From: CAG-877 sp963645945
GTDB taxonomy: Bacteria > Bacillota_I > Bacilli_A > RF39 > UBA660
Direction: 5' to 3'
Assembly (NCBI GenBank): GCA_963645945.1
Contig: CAVIUA010000034.1
Location: forward strand, 1-27,416
Length of the DNA: 27,416 nucleotides
Shown piece after piece: positions 7,979-15,553 of this stretch; the first letter of the stretch is position 1, and every line of letters starts with the position of its first letter. The notes beneath the pieces were generated by a model that worked only from the letters and a program-made list of their open reading frames with translations, ran no database searches and was not told where the DNA came from. The position numbers were made by a program, and so were the translations under genes.

Positions 7979-8012
7979 AAAGTAAAGAGGTACGTACTTA
8001 ACACAACGATAT
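7939..8012 (-). ncRNA. Putative antisense antitoxin RNA
   Basis: The 3' end is well defined: an 11-bp stem with one G-U pair (7963-7973 with 7946-7956, loop of 6) is followed by seven T residues (7939-7945) on the minus strand, directly downstream of the toxin stop codon. The RNA would carry GGTTGGCACTTA, complementary to the toxin mRNA leader. The 5' end is only estimated: TTGAAT (8036-8041) is a possible -35 but its -10 is poor. TACTTAA (near 7994-8000) and TTAAGTA (near 8012-8018) form a second hairpin followed by T-rich sequence on the plus strand, which may terminate the toxin mRNA. Confidence 0.5.
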
Positions 8013-8089
8013 TAAGTATTCCCTATTTTTATTTTATTCAAGTTTCCTTGACATATTCATCGTATCACAAATGTTTTAATCTTACAAGT

Positions 8090-8121
8090 CAAAAAAAGAT
8101 ACTAACTATTAATTAGTATCT
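8090..8121 (-). terminator. Strong terminator of the acidic single-TM protein gene
   Basis: A 9-bp perfect stem AGATACTAA/TTAGTATCT (8113-8121 with 8097-8105) is followed by seven T residues on the minus strand, 15 nt after the stop codon. Confidence 0.88.
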
Positions 8122-8136
8122 CATATATAAAACTAA

Positions 8137-9057
8137 TTACTTACTACTTGGCTCTGTATAACTATATACATAATTACCATTTTCTAAAGTAAATACCATA
8201 TTGTAAATTGTACCTTTTTTAGCATTTTCTATAGTTTCTTTAGCGTACTCAACACCAGTTTCTCTCTCGTAATCAGTAACAACCTGAGTTTTATTATAGT
8301 CCTTATAATAAGTATATGTATTATCATTATTATCAGTAACAAATAAAACACCAACTTCAATAGTTAAAGTCTTATCATCTTTATAAGCACCAACAACTTT
8401 TCTTAAATCGTAAATACCACAAGATCCACCGCATTCTAAACTAGTTTGATATACATATGCTTTAATATTAGAATTATATTCATATAAAGTACATGATTTA
8501 TATGGAATATGATTATATTTATAACTACTTCCAAATATACTACTAACAACATTTTCAAATTGTGCTTCAGTAATATCTACTTTACCATACATCTTTTCAA
8601 CATTTAAAACCGCAACATCAAATACAAATTGATTACCAAGGCTAGAACCAGTAATTCGAGAATTAGTATAATATTCAGAAACACCGCAATAATGTTCAGC
8701 TGCATTATTCATCTTATTAAACAAATCAACAACAGTACTATCATTAACATCTAACTGTATAATATAGTCTTTATTTTCATTTTTTTCCTCATCTTTTTTA
8801 TTACCAGAATTATTATCTTTACCAGATACATCGGAATTATTAATACTAAAATTACTAAAGATTAACCCTTTATCATAAGCAATATATCCTAAAGCTAAAA
8901 TTAAAACTATTACTAAAGCGCAAATGGTAACTTTAGAAGTTCTTTCCTTTTTCTCTTCTTCTAATTTTTCTTCTACTAAACGTTCAACTTTATCATCTAA
9001 ATCTTCTTGTACAACTGGTACTTCTATTTCTTCTGTTTTTCCTTTCTTAGTACTCAC
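8137..9057 (-). CDS. Single-TM exported protein with a CGGSCG motif, unknown function
   Basis: 306 residues, not recognised. A highly charged acidic N-terminal coiled coil (about 1-45) faces the cytosol. One TM helix follows (VTICALVIVLILALGYIAY), then an Asn/Asp/Lys-rich linker and a folded extracytoplasmic domain of about 200 residues. That domain contains AEHYCG, SCTLYEY and the cluster ECGGSCG, four to five cysteines that could form disulphides. GTG at 9057 was chosen because AGAGGTG lies 6 nt upstream; the longer hydrophobic N terminus from 9108 has no ribosome site. It lies between the rpsB-tsf transcript and frr, in the place where pyrH is usually found. Confidence 0.7.
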   Translation of the reverse strand: MSTKKGKTEEIEVPVVQEDLDDKVERLVEEKLEEEKKERTSKVTICALVIVLILALGYIAYDKGLIFSNFSINNSDVSGKDNNSGNKKDEEKNENKDYIIQLDVNDSTVVDLFNKMNNAAEHYCGVSEYYTNSRITGSSLGNQFVFDVAVLNVEKMYGKVDITEAQFENVVSSIFGSSYKYNHIPYKSCTLYEYNSNIKAYVYQTSLECGGSCGIYDLRKVVGAYKDDKTLTIEVGVLFVTDNNDNTYTYYKDYNKTQVVTDYERETGVEYAKETIENAKKGTIYNMVFTLENGNYVYSYTEPSSK

Positions 9058-9137
9058 ACTTTTCACCTCTAAAAAAATTATAATCTTATAAGTAAAACAA
9101 AACAACAATTTATTTTAATAAAACAAAAACTTTACGT

Positions 9138-9168
9138 AAAAAAAGATATTAATTATTCATCAATATCT
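9138..9168 (-). terminator. Terminator overlapping the end of the lipoprotein gene
   Basis: A 7-bp stem AGATATT/AATATCT (9162-9168 with 9144-9150) is followed by six T residues on the minus strand. The TAA stop codon (9153-9155) is inside the loop. Confidence 0.7.
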
Positions 9169-9719
9169 TCTCTACTATAATCATTTAACAATTTAACATA
9201 TTTATTAAATAATTTATTTTTAATTTCATCAATTGAATACTCTTCATTATTAGTCACAACAAATGCCGATTCATTATCATGACCTATTATCTTACCTTCT
9301 TTTACAAAATAAATATCCGGTAAATATAAGTATTCTTCATCATTATTTTTATTTAAATATCCTTCAAGTAAACACAACAATTCATTATATTTATAATCTT
9401 TATTATCTCTAATAACAACAGGATCATAATAATAAACATCAATGTCTTTGACTTCACAATCTTCTATTGCCTCAGTAAATAGTTTAACTGTTTCTCTAGA
9501 AAAATCATCATCAGAATTACCAAAGAAAACAATTCCAGTTCCAGATTTAAATATTTCTAAAATCTCATCAATACCAACATATTTAAACGGATTATCCTTA
9601 GATACTGAATACTCTTTTGCAAATTTCTCAGATTGAGAAAGATCATCTACTTTCTTAATAGAACATCCAGACAAAAACATAATAGCAACTAATAATGTCA
9701 ATACCAACTTTTTTTTCAT
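9153..9719 (-). CDS. Lipoprotein with a thioredoxin-like core lacking the CXXC motif
   Basis: The 188-residue protein starts with a lipoprotein signal peptide (MKKKLVLTLLVAIMFLSGC, lipobox LSGC), so it should be anchored outside the membrane through Cys19. The segment GIVFFGNSDDDFSRETVKLF fits the first beta strand and active-site helix of a thioredoxin fold (compare V-F-F-G-x-x-x-C-x-x-C), but both active-site cysteines are replaced. LPDIYFVKEGKIIG then fits the cis-Pro strand and following hairpin. A redox role is therefore unlikely; a binding or scaffold role is my guess. It starts 21 nt after tsf with no terminator between, so it is probably read from the ribosomal-protein transcript. Confidence 0.7.
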   Translation of the reverse strand: MKKKLVLTLLVAIMFLSGCSIKKVDDLSQSEKFAKEYSVSKDNPFKYVGIDEILEIFKSGTGIVFFGNSDDDFSRETVKLFTEAIEDCEVKDIDVYYYDPVVIRDNKDYKYNELLCLLEGYLNKNNDEEYLYLPDIYFVKEGKIIGHDNESAFVVTNNEEYSIDEIKNKLFNKYVKLLNDYSREDIDE

Positions 9720-9740
9720 ATTCTTCTCTTATCCTAAAAA

Positions 9741-10616
9741 CTAAGCATTCTTAATTTGACTCATTACTTCATCAGCAAAGTTTTCTTCTCTTTTTTCGAT
9801 TCCTTCGCCAACAGCAAATCTAGCCATTGAAATAATTTCACCATTATTGTTTTTAACATAATCAAGTACAGTTAATGAAGAATCCTTAATAAATGCTTGT
9901 TCTTCTAAACAAATTTCTTTATAGAATTTATTAAGTCTACCAACAACCATTTTTTCAGCTATTGCTTCTGGTTTACCTTCAGCCATTACTTGTTCTTTAA
10001 TAATACGAGTTTCTTTTTCAACCATTTCAGCTGGTACATCATCTTTTTTTAGACCTACCGGATTCATAGCAGCAGCTTGCATAGCAACATCTTTAGCAAC
10101 AGCCTCATCTGTTCCCTTAACTACAACTACAACACCAATTTTACCACCTAAATGCTTATAAGTACCAAAGCACTCATCATCATTCTTAGTAATAACATTA
10201 AAACGTCTGAAACTAATTTTTTCACCAATTTTAGCAACTAAAGCTACTAACTTATCATTAATAGTTTCACTACCATCTTTAATTTTCAAAACATCTTCTA
10301 CTGTCTCAACATCATTCTTTAAAATTTCATCTGCTAAATAATCTACAAAGTTAGTAAATTCTTCATTTTTAGCAACAAAGTCTGTTTCAGAATTAACTTC
10401 TAACATAACAGCTTTATTTCCATCAACTTTGATTTGGCATAAACCTTCAGCTGCAATTCTACTTTCTTTCTTAGCCGCTTTAGCAATACCTTTTTCTCTT
10501 AGCCAGTCAATAGCCTTTTCCATATCTCCTTCTGTTGCCTCTAATGCTTTTTTACAATCAAGCATACCAGCACCAGTTTTTTCTCTTAAATCTTTAACAT
10601 CACTTGCTTTAATCAT
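9741..10616 (-). CDS. tsf: Translation elongation factor Ts
   Basis: EF-Ts is the nucleotide-exchange factor of EF-Tu. The 291-residue protein has the N-terminal UBA-like domain with the signature LREKTGAGMLDCKKAL, the NSETDFVAKNEEF motif at the start of the core domain, and a full-length C-terminal dimerisation part ending near AVGEGIEKREENFADEV. AGGAGGACAAATT precedes the ATG. It follows rpsB after 103 nt, with a weak hairpin and T-run (near 10675-10695) that could tune read-through. Confidence 0.97.
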   Translation of the reverse strand: MIKASDVKDLREKTGAGMLDCKKALEATEGDMEKAIDWLREKGIAKAAKKESRIAAEGLCQIKVDGNKAVMLEVNSETDFVAKNEEFTNFVDYLADEILKNDVETVEDVLKIKDGSETINDKLVALVAKIGEKISFRRFNVITKNDDECFGTYKHLGGKIGVVVVVKGTDEAVAKDVAMQAAAMNPVGLKKDDVPAEMVEKETRIIKEQVMAEGKPEAIAEKMVVGRLNKFYKEICLEEQAFIKDSSLTVLDYVKNNNGEIISMARFAVGEGIEKREENFADEVMSQIKNA

Positions 10617-10719
10617 AATTTGTCCTCCTATATATTTAAATTATAAACTAATCTTTCTAATAAAGAAAGAAAAAAGAAGATGAAATTTCCCTTCCACCCT
10701 CCTTAGTCGACTTCAATAA

Positions 10720-11670
10720 CTATTTAGTTAAAGCTTCTACTAATTCAGCTTTCTTCATAGTAGAATAACCTTTAATTTCTTTTTCTTTAGCCATAGCTTT
10801 TAATTCAGCTAAAGTTAAATCATCTAATTTTACTTCTGCTTTAGCTTCTTCTTTAACTTCTTCTTTTACTTCAGCTTTTTCGTCTTTAATTTCTTCTTTT
10901 ACTTCAACTTTTTCTTCTTTAGCTTCTTTCTTTTGAGCTTTTTTTTCAGCCTTTGCTTTATCTTCTTCACTAACAAAGTCAATTACTTCATTACCGTTAA
11001 CTTCAGCAATAGCGTTAGTTAAAGCACCAATTAATAATTTAACAGCTCTAACAGCATCATCATTACCTGGAATTACATAATCTACCATATCTGGATCACA
11101 ATTAGTATCTACGATACCAAATACTGGAATACCTAAAATACGAGCTTCTTTAATAGCTATTTCTTCTTTACGAGGATCAACGATTACTAATGCTTGAGGC
11201 ATTTTTTTCATTTCTCTAATTCCTCTTAAGTTTTTATTTAACTTATCATATTCTTTTTTAATTTGAATAACTTCTTTTTTTGGAAGCATTTCGAAAATTC
11301 CTTCTTGTTCCATCTTTTCGATTTCTTCCATTCTTCTAATTCTAGAACGAATTGTCTTAAAGTTAGTTAAAGTTCCACCAAGCCATCTTTCATTTACGAA
11401 ATACATGTTAGTTCTTGTAGCACTTTCTTCAGCAGCTTCTTGAGCTTGTTTCTTAGTTCCTACAAATAAAACTGTTCCACCATTTTGAGCTATTTCTTTC
11501 ATAGCTTCATAAGCTTCTTCTAATTTCTTAACTGTTTTTTGTAAATCGATTATATAAATGTCATCTCTTGTAGTATAGATGTATTCCTTCATTTTAGGAT
11601 TCCATCTTCTTCTTTGATGTCCAAAATGAACACCAGCTTCTAATAAATAATTCATTGATACTATTGTCAT
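10720..11670 (-). CDS. rpsB: 30S ribosomal protein S2 with a C-terminal Rho_N/SAP-like extension
   Basis: The first roughly 230 residues are a normal S2 (MNYLLEAGVHFGHQRRRWNP, VNERWLGGTLTNF, IPGNDDAVRAVKLL). S2 is usually 230-260 residues; here it has 316. The extension consists of a lysine/glutamate-repeat linker (about 235-280, with KEEVKEE-type repeats) and a terminal module LTLAELKAMAKEKEIKGYS followed by TMKKAELVEALTK. That module has the helix-extended-helix pattern of Rho N-terminal/SAP-like domains, which bind nucleic acid. The same module ends L20 one gene upstream. An AAGGAG ribosome site precedes the ATG. Confidence 0.96.
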   Translation of the reverse strand: MTIVSMNYLLEAGVHFGHQRRRWNPKMKEYIYTTRDDIYIIDLQKTVKKLEEAYEAMKEIAQNGGTVLFVGTKKQAQEAAEESATRTNMYFVNERWLGGTLTNFKTIRSRIRRMEEIEKMEQEGIFEMLPKKEVIQIKKEYDKLNKNLRGIREMKKMPQALVIVDPRKEEIAIKEARILGIPVFGIVDTNCDPDMVDYVIPGNDDAVRAVKLLIGALTNAIAEVNGNEVIDFVSEEDKAKAEKKAQKKEAKEEKVEVKEEIKDEKAEVKEEVKEEAKAEVKLDDLTLAELKAMAKEKEIKGYSTMKKAELVEALTK

Positions 11671-11759
11671 ATATTTTTTCTCCTTCGTTTTATCTCTTCT
11701 ATTAGTTTCTAATACTTTATCACCTATAAGGCACTAGATAAGTAAATCCGCTAATATGC

Positions 11760-12362
11760 TTATTTAGTTAAAGCTTCAATAATTTCAGCTTTTTTAAGAC
11801 CAGTTACATTAATTTTCTTTTTAGCAGCTACTTCTTTTAATTCAGCAACTGTCATTTTTGAATAATCAACTGTTTCTTCTTTCTTAGTTTCTTTTTTAAC
11901 TTCTTTCTTTTCTTCAGCTTTTTCTGCTTTCTTAGTTGCAGTTTTAGCCTTAGCTCCATTAATAGTTACTTCTTTACCAATTACTTCTGTAGATTTAGTA
12001 ATCTTTCCTGCTTTACCATCTTTAGCAACTTTAACAAACTCACTAAACATCTTAGGATCATCAATTGCTATTTCTGATAACATTTTACGGTTAACTTCAA
12101 CACCAGCTTTAGTTAAACCTTCAATAAATCTTGAATAACTAATATCATTTTGACGACAAGCTGCATTGATTCTTGTAATCCATAATTTTCTAAAATCTCT
12201 CTTCTTTTGTTTTCTGTCTCTGAATGCATATTGTCCAGAATGCATTAATTGTTCTTTTGCTGACTTATATAGTCTATGTTTACTACCAAAGTAACCTTTA
12301 GCAGCTTTTAATACTTTTTTATGACGAGCTTTTGTAACTGCTCCATTCTTAACTCTTGCCAT
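11760..12362 (-). CDS. rplT: 50S ribosomal protein L20 with a C-terminal Rho_N/SAP-like extension
   Basis: The first roughly 118 residues are a standard L20 (MARVKNGAVTKARHKKVLK, YAFRDRKQKKRDFRKLWITR, NRKMLSEIAIDDPKMF), which binds 23S rRNA early in assembly and represses its own operon. L20 is normally about 118 residues; this one has 200. The added part is a lysine/glutamate-rich linker plus MTVAELKEVAAKKKINVTG and LKKAEIIEALTK. This aligns over about 32 residues with the tail of S2. The neighbour order infC-rpmI-rplT is the universal one. Confidence 0.97.
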   Translation of the reverse strand: MARVKNGAVTKARHKKVLKAAKGYFGSKHRLYKSAKEQLMHSGQYAFRDRKQKKRDFRKLWITRINAACRQNDISYSRFIEGLTKAGVEVNRKMLSEIAIDDPKMFSEFVKVAKDGKAGKITKSTEVIGKEVTINGAKAKTATKKAEKAEEKKEVKKETKKEETVDYSKMTVAELKEVAAKKKINVTGLKKAEIIEALTK

Positions 12363-12383
12363 TTCCTATTTCCTCCTTCTAGA

Positions 12384-12569
12384 TTATATTACGTTCTTAA
12401 TTCTCTTGTAATCAGACTTACTAATAGTAGAACCCTTTCTACAAGCTCTATTGTAACTTGCTGATTTATAACCAGTGTTATGAATGCTTCCTGGCTTTCC
12501 AATTTTATAATCATTTTTACGTTTAGTTAAAACTTTTTTAACACCAGAATGTGTTTTAATTTTTGGCAT
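12384..12569 (-). CDS. rpmI: 50S ribosomal protein L35
   Basis: 61 residues, beginning MPKIKTHSGVKKVLTKRKND and very basic throughout, as expected for L35 (about 64 residues). It lies 14 nt after infC and 21 nt before rplT, with AGGAGG upstream of the ATG. Confidence 0.95.
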   Translation of the reverse strand: MPKIKTHSGVKKVLTKRKNDYKIGKPGSIHNTGYKSASYNRACRKGSTISKSDYKRIKNVI

Positions 12570-12583
12570 ATTTTTTCCTCCTA

Positions 12584-13114
12584 TTACTTATCTTTTTTTG
12601 GTACTAATAACATAGTCATAGTTTTTCCGTCTAACTTAGGTTTTTGCTCTATATCCGCATAATCACTAACTCGAGATGCAAAACGTTCAAGGACTTCTTT
12701 ACCCAATTCAGTATGAGCAAGTTGTCTTCCTTTAAAACGAATAGTAAGCTTAATTCTGTCACCTTTCTCTAAATACTTAGTAGCATTTCTAAGTTTGGTT
12801 TCAAAATCACCTACGTCGATAACAGGCGATAAACGATATTCTTTTAATTCTGACATGTTAGCCTTTTGTCTCTTTAGTGCTTCCTTTTCCTTCTTTTGTT
12901 TTTCATAACGGAATTTATTATAATCCATTACTTTACAAACAGGCGGATTAGCATTTGGACTAATAAGTACTAAATCTAATGCCGCATATGAAGCAAGTGT
13001 CAATGCATCTTGAATAGACTTAACTCCAACTTGTTCTCCATTAGGGCCAATAACTAATACTTCCCTAGCCTTGATTTGATCGTTAATCAACATGTTATTC
13101 TTATTGTTTGCGAT
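12584..13114 (-). CDS. infC: Translation initiation factor IF-3 (probable AUC start)
   Basis: IF-3 keeps ribosomal subunits apart and checks start codon and initiator tRNA. The N domain (LINDQIKAREVLVIGPNGEQ), the linker (KFRYEKQKKEKEALKRQK) and the C domain (IRFKGRQLAHTELGKEVL) are all present. No ATG, GTG or TTG fits the ribosome site: GGAGGTG (13121-13127) is followed after exactly 6 nt by ATC (13112-13114), which gives a 176-residue protein of normal family length. infC is known for AUU/AUC start codons that IF-3 itself rejects, providing autoregulation. The ATG at 13093 is 27 nt from the ribosome site, and an ATG at 13165 would add a hydrophobic stretch and sits inside the terminator hairpin. 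Confidence 0.93.
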   Translation of the reverse strand: MANNKNNMLINDQIKAREVLVIGPNGEQVGVKSIQDALTLASYAALDLVLISPNANPPVCKVMDYNKFRYEKQKKEKEALKRQKANMSELKEYRLSPVIDVGDFETKLRNATKYLEKGDRIKLTIRFKGRQLAHTELGKEVLERFASRVSDYADIEQKPKLDGKTMTMLLVPKKDK

Positions 13115-13276
13115 AAATAACACCTCCAATATAATAAGAAAAGCGGATATAAACATTATATCCACTTTAAAGCCAAACTAAATCTAAATAACATAATAAT
13201 ATTATTAAACTTGGCATTTGACCCATCGCTATTCGCTGATCAGGTGGATATAAATCTCTTTCCTTTTTTCTCGACT
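13115..13276 (-). promoter_or_regulatory. L20-type leader with transcription attenuator upstream of infC-rpmI-rplT
   Basis: The roughly 160-nt leader holds a 9-bp terminator hairpin (13157-13165 with 13143-13151, loop of 5) followed by TTTTCTT, 9 nt before the infC ribosome site. A segment near the 5' end (TTATATCCAC, 13253-13244) is an exact 10-nt complement of the terminator's first arm (GTGGATATAA), so it can act as antiterminator. A TGCCAAG/TTTGGC pairing (13210-13216 with 13171-13177) lies between them. Position and architecture match the L20 leader known from Bacillus, where excess L20 favours termination. The attenuator is seen directly; L20 as ligand is inferred. Confidence 0.75.
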
Positions 13277-13282
13277 AGTACA

Positions 13283-13311
13283 ATTATATGCATAACTCCC
13301 TTATTTGTCAA
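13283..13311 (-). promoter_or_regulatory. Consensus sigma-A promoter of the infC operon
   Basis: TTGACA (13306-13311), 17-nt spacer, TATAAT (13283-13288): a perfect match to consensus. A 6-bp inverted repeat (TGTACG-AAAAA-CGTACA on the minus strand) lies just upstream, between the promoter and the pgeF-like stop codon. Confidence 0.92.
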
Positions 13312-13337
13312 CACTTTTTGTACGTTTTTCGTACATT

Positions 13338-14159
13338 TTAACGATAAAATGCCCCAGAAAAGTTTCTTCCAGCCTTACTTGAGTCATTTCCACCATTAGC
13401 ACTAGCCATACTATTAGAATAATAATTAGGATTAGTACGTGTATCAACATTACTAAATGAACTCATAGAAACACCTGCTTCATTTAATTCTCTAGTTAAA
13501 ACCTTACGCATATCTATTCTAAAAACACCATTTTCTTCTCTAATAGCTCCATCCCATAGTTTTCTATCAGTTGCCCAACGAGGATAGTTGTTATAAGTCC
13601 AACCGTCTCCAGCACAAGCACTAATATAAGCAACTAAATCATCATCTTTACTATCGTATGCTCTTTGTAAAGCATCAACTACCATCATAGGCATTTTTTT
13701 ATCTATAAGTTCAGCACTACAATGGGCAAGAGCTGTTACACCCTTTTTAGCATCACACACCATAACAACAGGACAGTCAGCTATTGGATGCCCAGCAACT
13801 ACACCTGGCACTTTATCAGTAATTATTAAAATATCTTCTGTAATATCAAAATCCCAACCATCAGAAGTAGCCTCTACAAAATCCTTTGTTAATTCAAAAT
13901 AACTACCATCTTTTTTATCCTGATTAGCAACAAACATCTTTTTATCATCAAATCCAAAATCATGAGCCATTTCCATACGATGTCTATCAAAGATTTCTCT
14001 TTTAACAGGACCAGTTAAATCAATATCATGTAAGTCCAAAATATTTGTCCCATATTGCTCTAACAAATAGACCTTATCCTTAACTGTTAAATTATCATAC
14101 GAAATTGATGAGACATTCATTGAACCAAAACGTTTTCCAACATCAACTATATTTAACAT
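13338..14159 (-). CDS. PgeF/YfiH (laccase-domain) family protein, divergent
   Basis: About 273 residues. The core DKVPGVVAGHPIADCPVVMV followed by GVTALAHCS resembles the metal-binding part of the multicopper-oxidase-like Cu-oxidase_4 family (YfiH/YlmD/PgeF), whose conserved His, Cys and His fall in H-x-x-ADC and A-H. SACAGDGWTYNN then corresponds to the segment after the second beta region. Members act as peptidoglycan-editing factors or purine-nucleoside-processing enzymes. The C-terminal tail, rich in N, S and G, is unlike typical members. ATG 14159 was chosen because GAAGGGTG lies 7 nt upstream. It is the last gene of the T-box-controlled LOG-glyQS operon. Confidence 0.72.
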   Translation of the reverse strand: MLNIVDVGKRFGSMNVSSISYDNLTVKDKVYLLEQYGTNILDLHDIDLTGPVKREIFDRHRMEMAHDFGFDDKKMFVANQDKKDGSYFELTKDFVEATSDGWDFDITEDILIITDKVPGVVAGHPIADCPVVMVCDAKKGVTALAHCSAELIDKKMPMMVVDALQRAYDSKDDDLVAYISACAGDGWTYNNYPRWATDRKLWDGAIREENGVFRIDMRKVLTRELNEAGVSMSSFSNVDTRTNPNYYSNSMASANGGNDSSKAGRNFSGAFYR

Positions 14160-14177
14160 ACACACACACCCTTCAAA

Positions 14178-15551
14178 TTAAAATTTAATTCTTTCATTAA
14201 TATAATCAACAACTTCTTCAAGTTTTAATGTAACTTGTTCCATTGTATCTCTATTTCTTATAGTAACAGTACCATTTTCTAAAGTCTCATTATCAACAGT
14301 TAAACACCAAGGAGTACCAGATGCATCAGCTCTTCTATATCTCTTACCAATAGAACCAGCCTCATCATAACTACAAGAAAAATTACTAGAAAGCATTTTC
14401 CATACTTCATGAGCTTTCTCACTATGATACTTTTTAGCAAGAGGTAAAACTGCCAACTTATAAGGAGCTAAATATGGATGTAAATGCAATACTTCTCTTA
14501 CATCATTATTTTCAAGTTCCTCTTCATCATATGCATCACATAGTACTGTTAAAAACATTCTATCAACACCAACACTTGGTTCAATTACATATGGAATATA
14601 CTTTTCATTAGTTTCAGGATCTAAATAAGCCTGACTAACTCCAGATACTTTTTGATGTTGAGTTAAATCATAATCAGTACGTGAAGCAATTCCCCATAAC
14701 TCCCCAAATCCAAACGGAAATTTATATTCAATATCAGTAGTAGCATTACTATAAAAAGATAATTCTTCTTTAGAATGATCTCTTAATCTTAAATTCTCTT
14801 TTTTTATTCCTAACTTCAACAAAAAGTTATAACAATAATCTTTATAATATTGATGCCAATTTAATTCATCACCTGGCTTACAGAAAAATTCCATTTCCAT
14901 TTGTTCAAATTCTCTAACACGAAAAATAAAGTTACCTGGTGTTATTTCATTTCTAAAACTCTTACCAATTTGACCAATACCAAATGGTACTTTAAGACGC
15001 ATACTTCTTTGTACATTTAAGAAATCAACAAAAATACCTTGAGCAGTTTCCGGTCTTAAATATACTGTACTTTTAGCATCTTCAGTAACTCCTTGAAATG
15101 TTTTAAACATTAAGTTAAATTCTCTTATATCAGTATAATCTAAAGCTCCACAATTTGGACAAACTACATTATGTTCTTTAATATAATTCATCAACTCATC
15201 ATGGTTCATTCCACCTGCATCTTCTACACCATCAGCTTCTACTAATTTATCAGCACGATGTCTAGTCTTACATTTTTTACAATCAATTAACGGATCAGAA
15301 AATGTTGCAATATGTCCAGATGCTTCCCAAGTTCTAGGATTCATAAGTATTGCACTATCTAGTCCTACACAATTTATATCTTCTTGAACAAATTTTTTCA
15401 TCCAAGCATTTTTTATATTGTTTTTTAACAAAACTCCCAAAGAACCATAATCCCAAGTATTCGCAAGACCACCATAAATTTCACTTCCTTGGAATACAAA
15501 TCCATATTGTTTACAAAAACTAACTAATTTTTCCATTGTTAAATTTGTCAT
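14178..15551 (-). CDS. glyQS: Glycyl-tRNA synthetase, single-chain (alpha2) type
   Basis: It charges tRNA-Gly with glycine. The 457-residue protein is the eukaryote-like class II dimeric form. Landmarks are GFVFQGSEIYGGLANTWDYG at the N terminus, a CxxC...CxxC insertion (DCKKCKT, VCPNCGA) that may bind zinc, motif 2 region FRVREFEQMEMEFF, motif 3 region IEPSVGVDRMFL, and the C-terminal anticodon-binding domain (YLAPYKLAVLPLAKKY). It lies 2 nt after the LOG-family gene, downstream of a T-box. Bacilli with the alpha2 form are common among Mollicutes-related lineages; many other bacteria have the alpha2beta2 form. Confidence 0.96.
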   Translation of the reverse strand: MTNLTMEKLVSFCKQYGFVFQGSEIYGGLANTWDYGSLGVLLKNNIKNAWMKKFVQEDINCVGLDSAILMNPRTWEASGHIATFSDPLIDCKKCKTRHRADKLVEADGVEDAGGMNHDELMNYIKEHNVVCPNCGALDYTDIREFNLMFKTFQGVTEDAKSTVYLRPETAQGIFVDFLNVQRSMRLKVPFGIGQIGKSFRNEITPGNFIFRVREFEQMEMEFFCKPGDELNWHQYYKDYCYNFLLKLGIKKENLRLRDHSKEELSFYSNATTDIEYKFPFGFGELWGIASRTDYDLTQHQKVSGVSQAYLDPETNEKYIPYVIEPSVGVDRMFLTVLCDAYDEEELENNDVREVLHLHPYLAPYKLAVLPLAKKYHSEKAHEVWKMLSSNFSCSYDEAGSIGKRYRRADASGTPWCLTVDNETLENGTVTIRNRDTMEQVTLKLEEVVDYINERIKF

Positions 15552-15553
15552 AT

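Noticed and set aside
8035..8121. The 8090-8121 hairpin considered as part of the antitoxin RNA
   Set aside because: Its T-run is on the minus strand just after the stop codon of the gene at 8137, so it is that gene's terminator.
9442..9636. 64-codon plus-strand frame opposite the lipoprotein gene
   Set aside because: Antisense shadow; no ribosome site or promoter.
10429..10683. 84-codon plus-strand frame opposite tsf
   Set aside because: Antisense shadow of the conserved tsf N-terminal domain.
10791..10990. Repetitive GAA/TTC-rich tract as a possible tandem DNA repeat
   Set aside because: It is the Lys/Glu-rich linker of S2, explained by coding sequence; unit length is irregular.
13115..13165. 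N-terminal extension of IF-3 from an ATG at 13165
   Set aside because: It lies in the terminator hairpin and T-run, would be hydrophobic, and makes IF-3 longer than the family; the ribosome site at 13121-13127 points downstream of it.
13211..13399. 62-codon plus-strand frame across the infC leader, promoter and the pgeF-like 3' end
   Set aside because: It runs against a consensus promoter and attenuator on the other strand and has no ribosome site.
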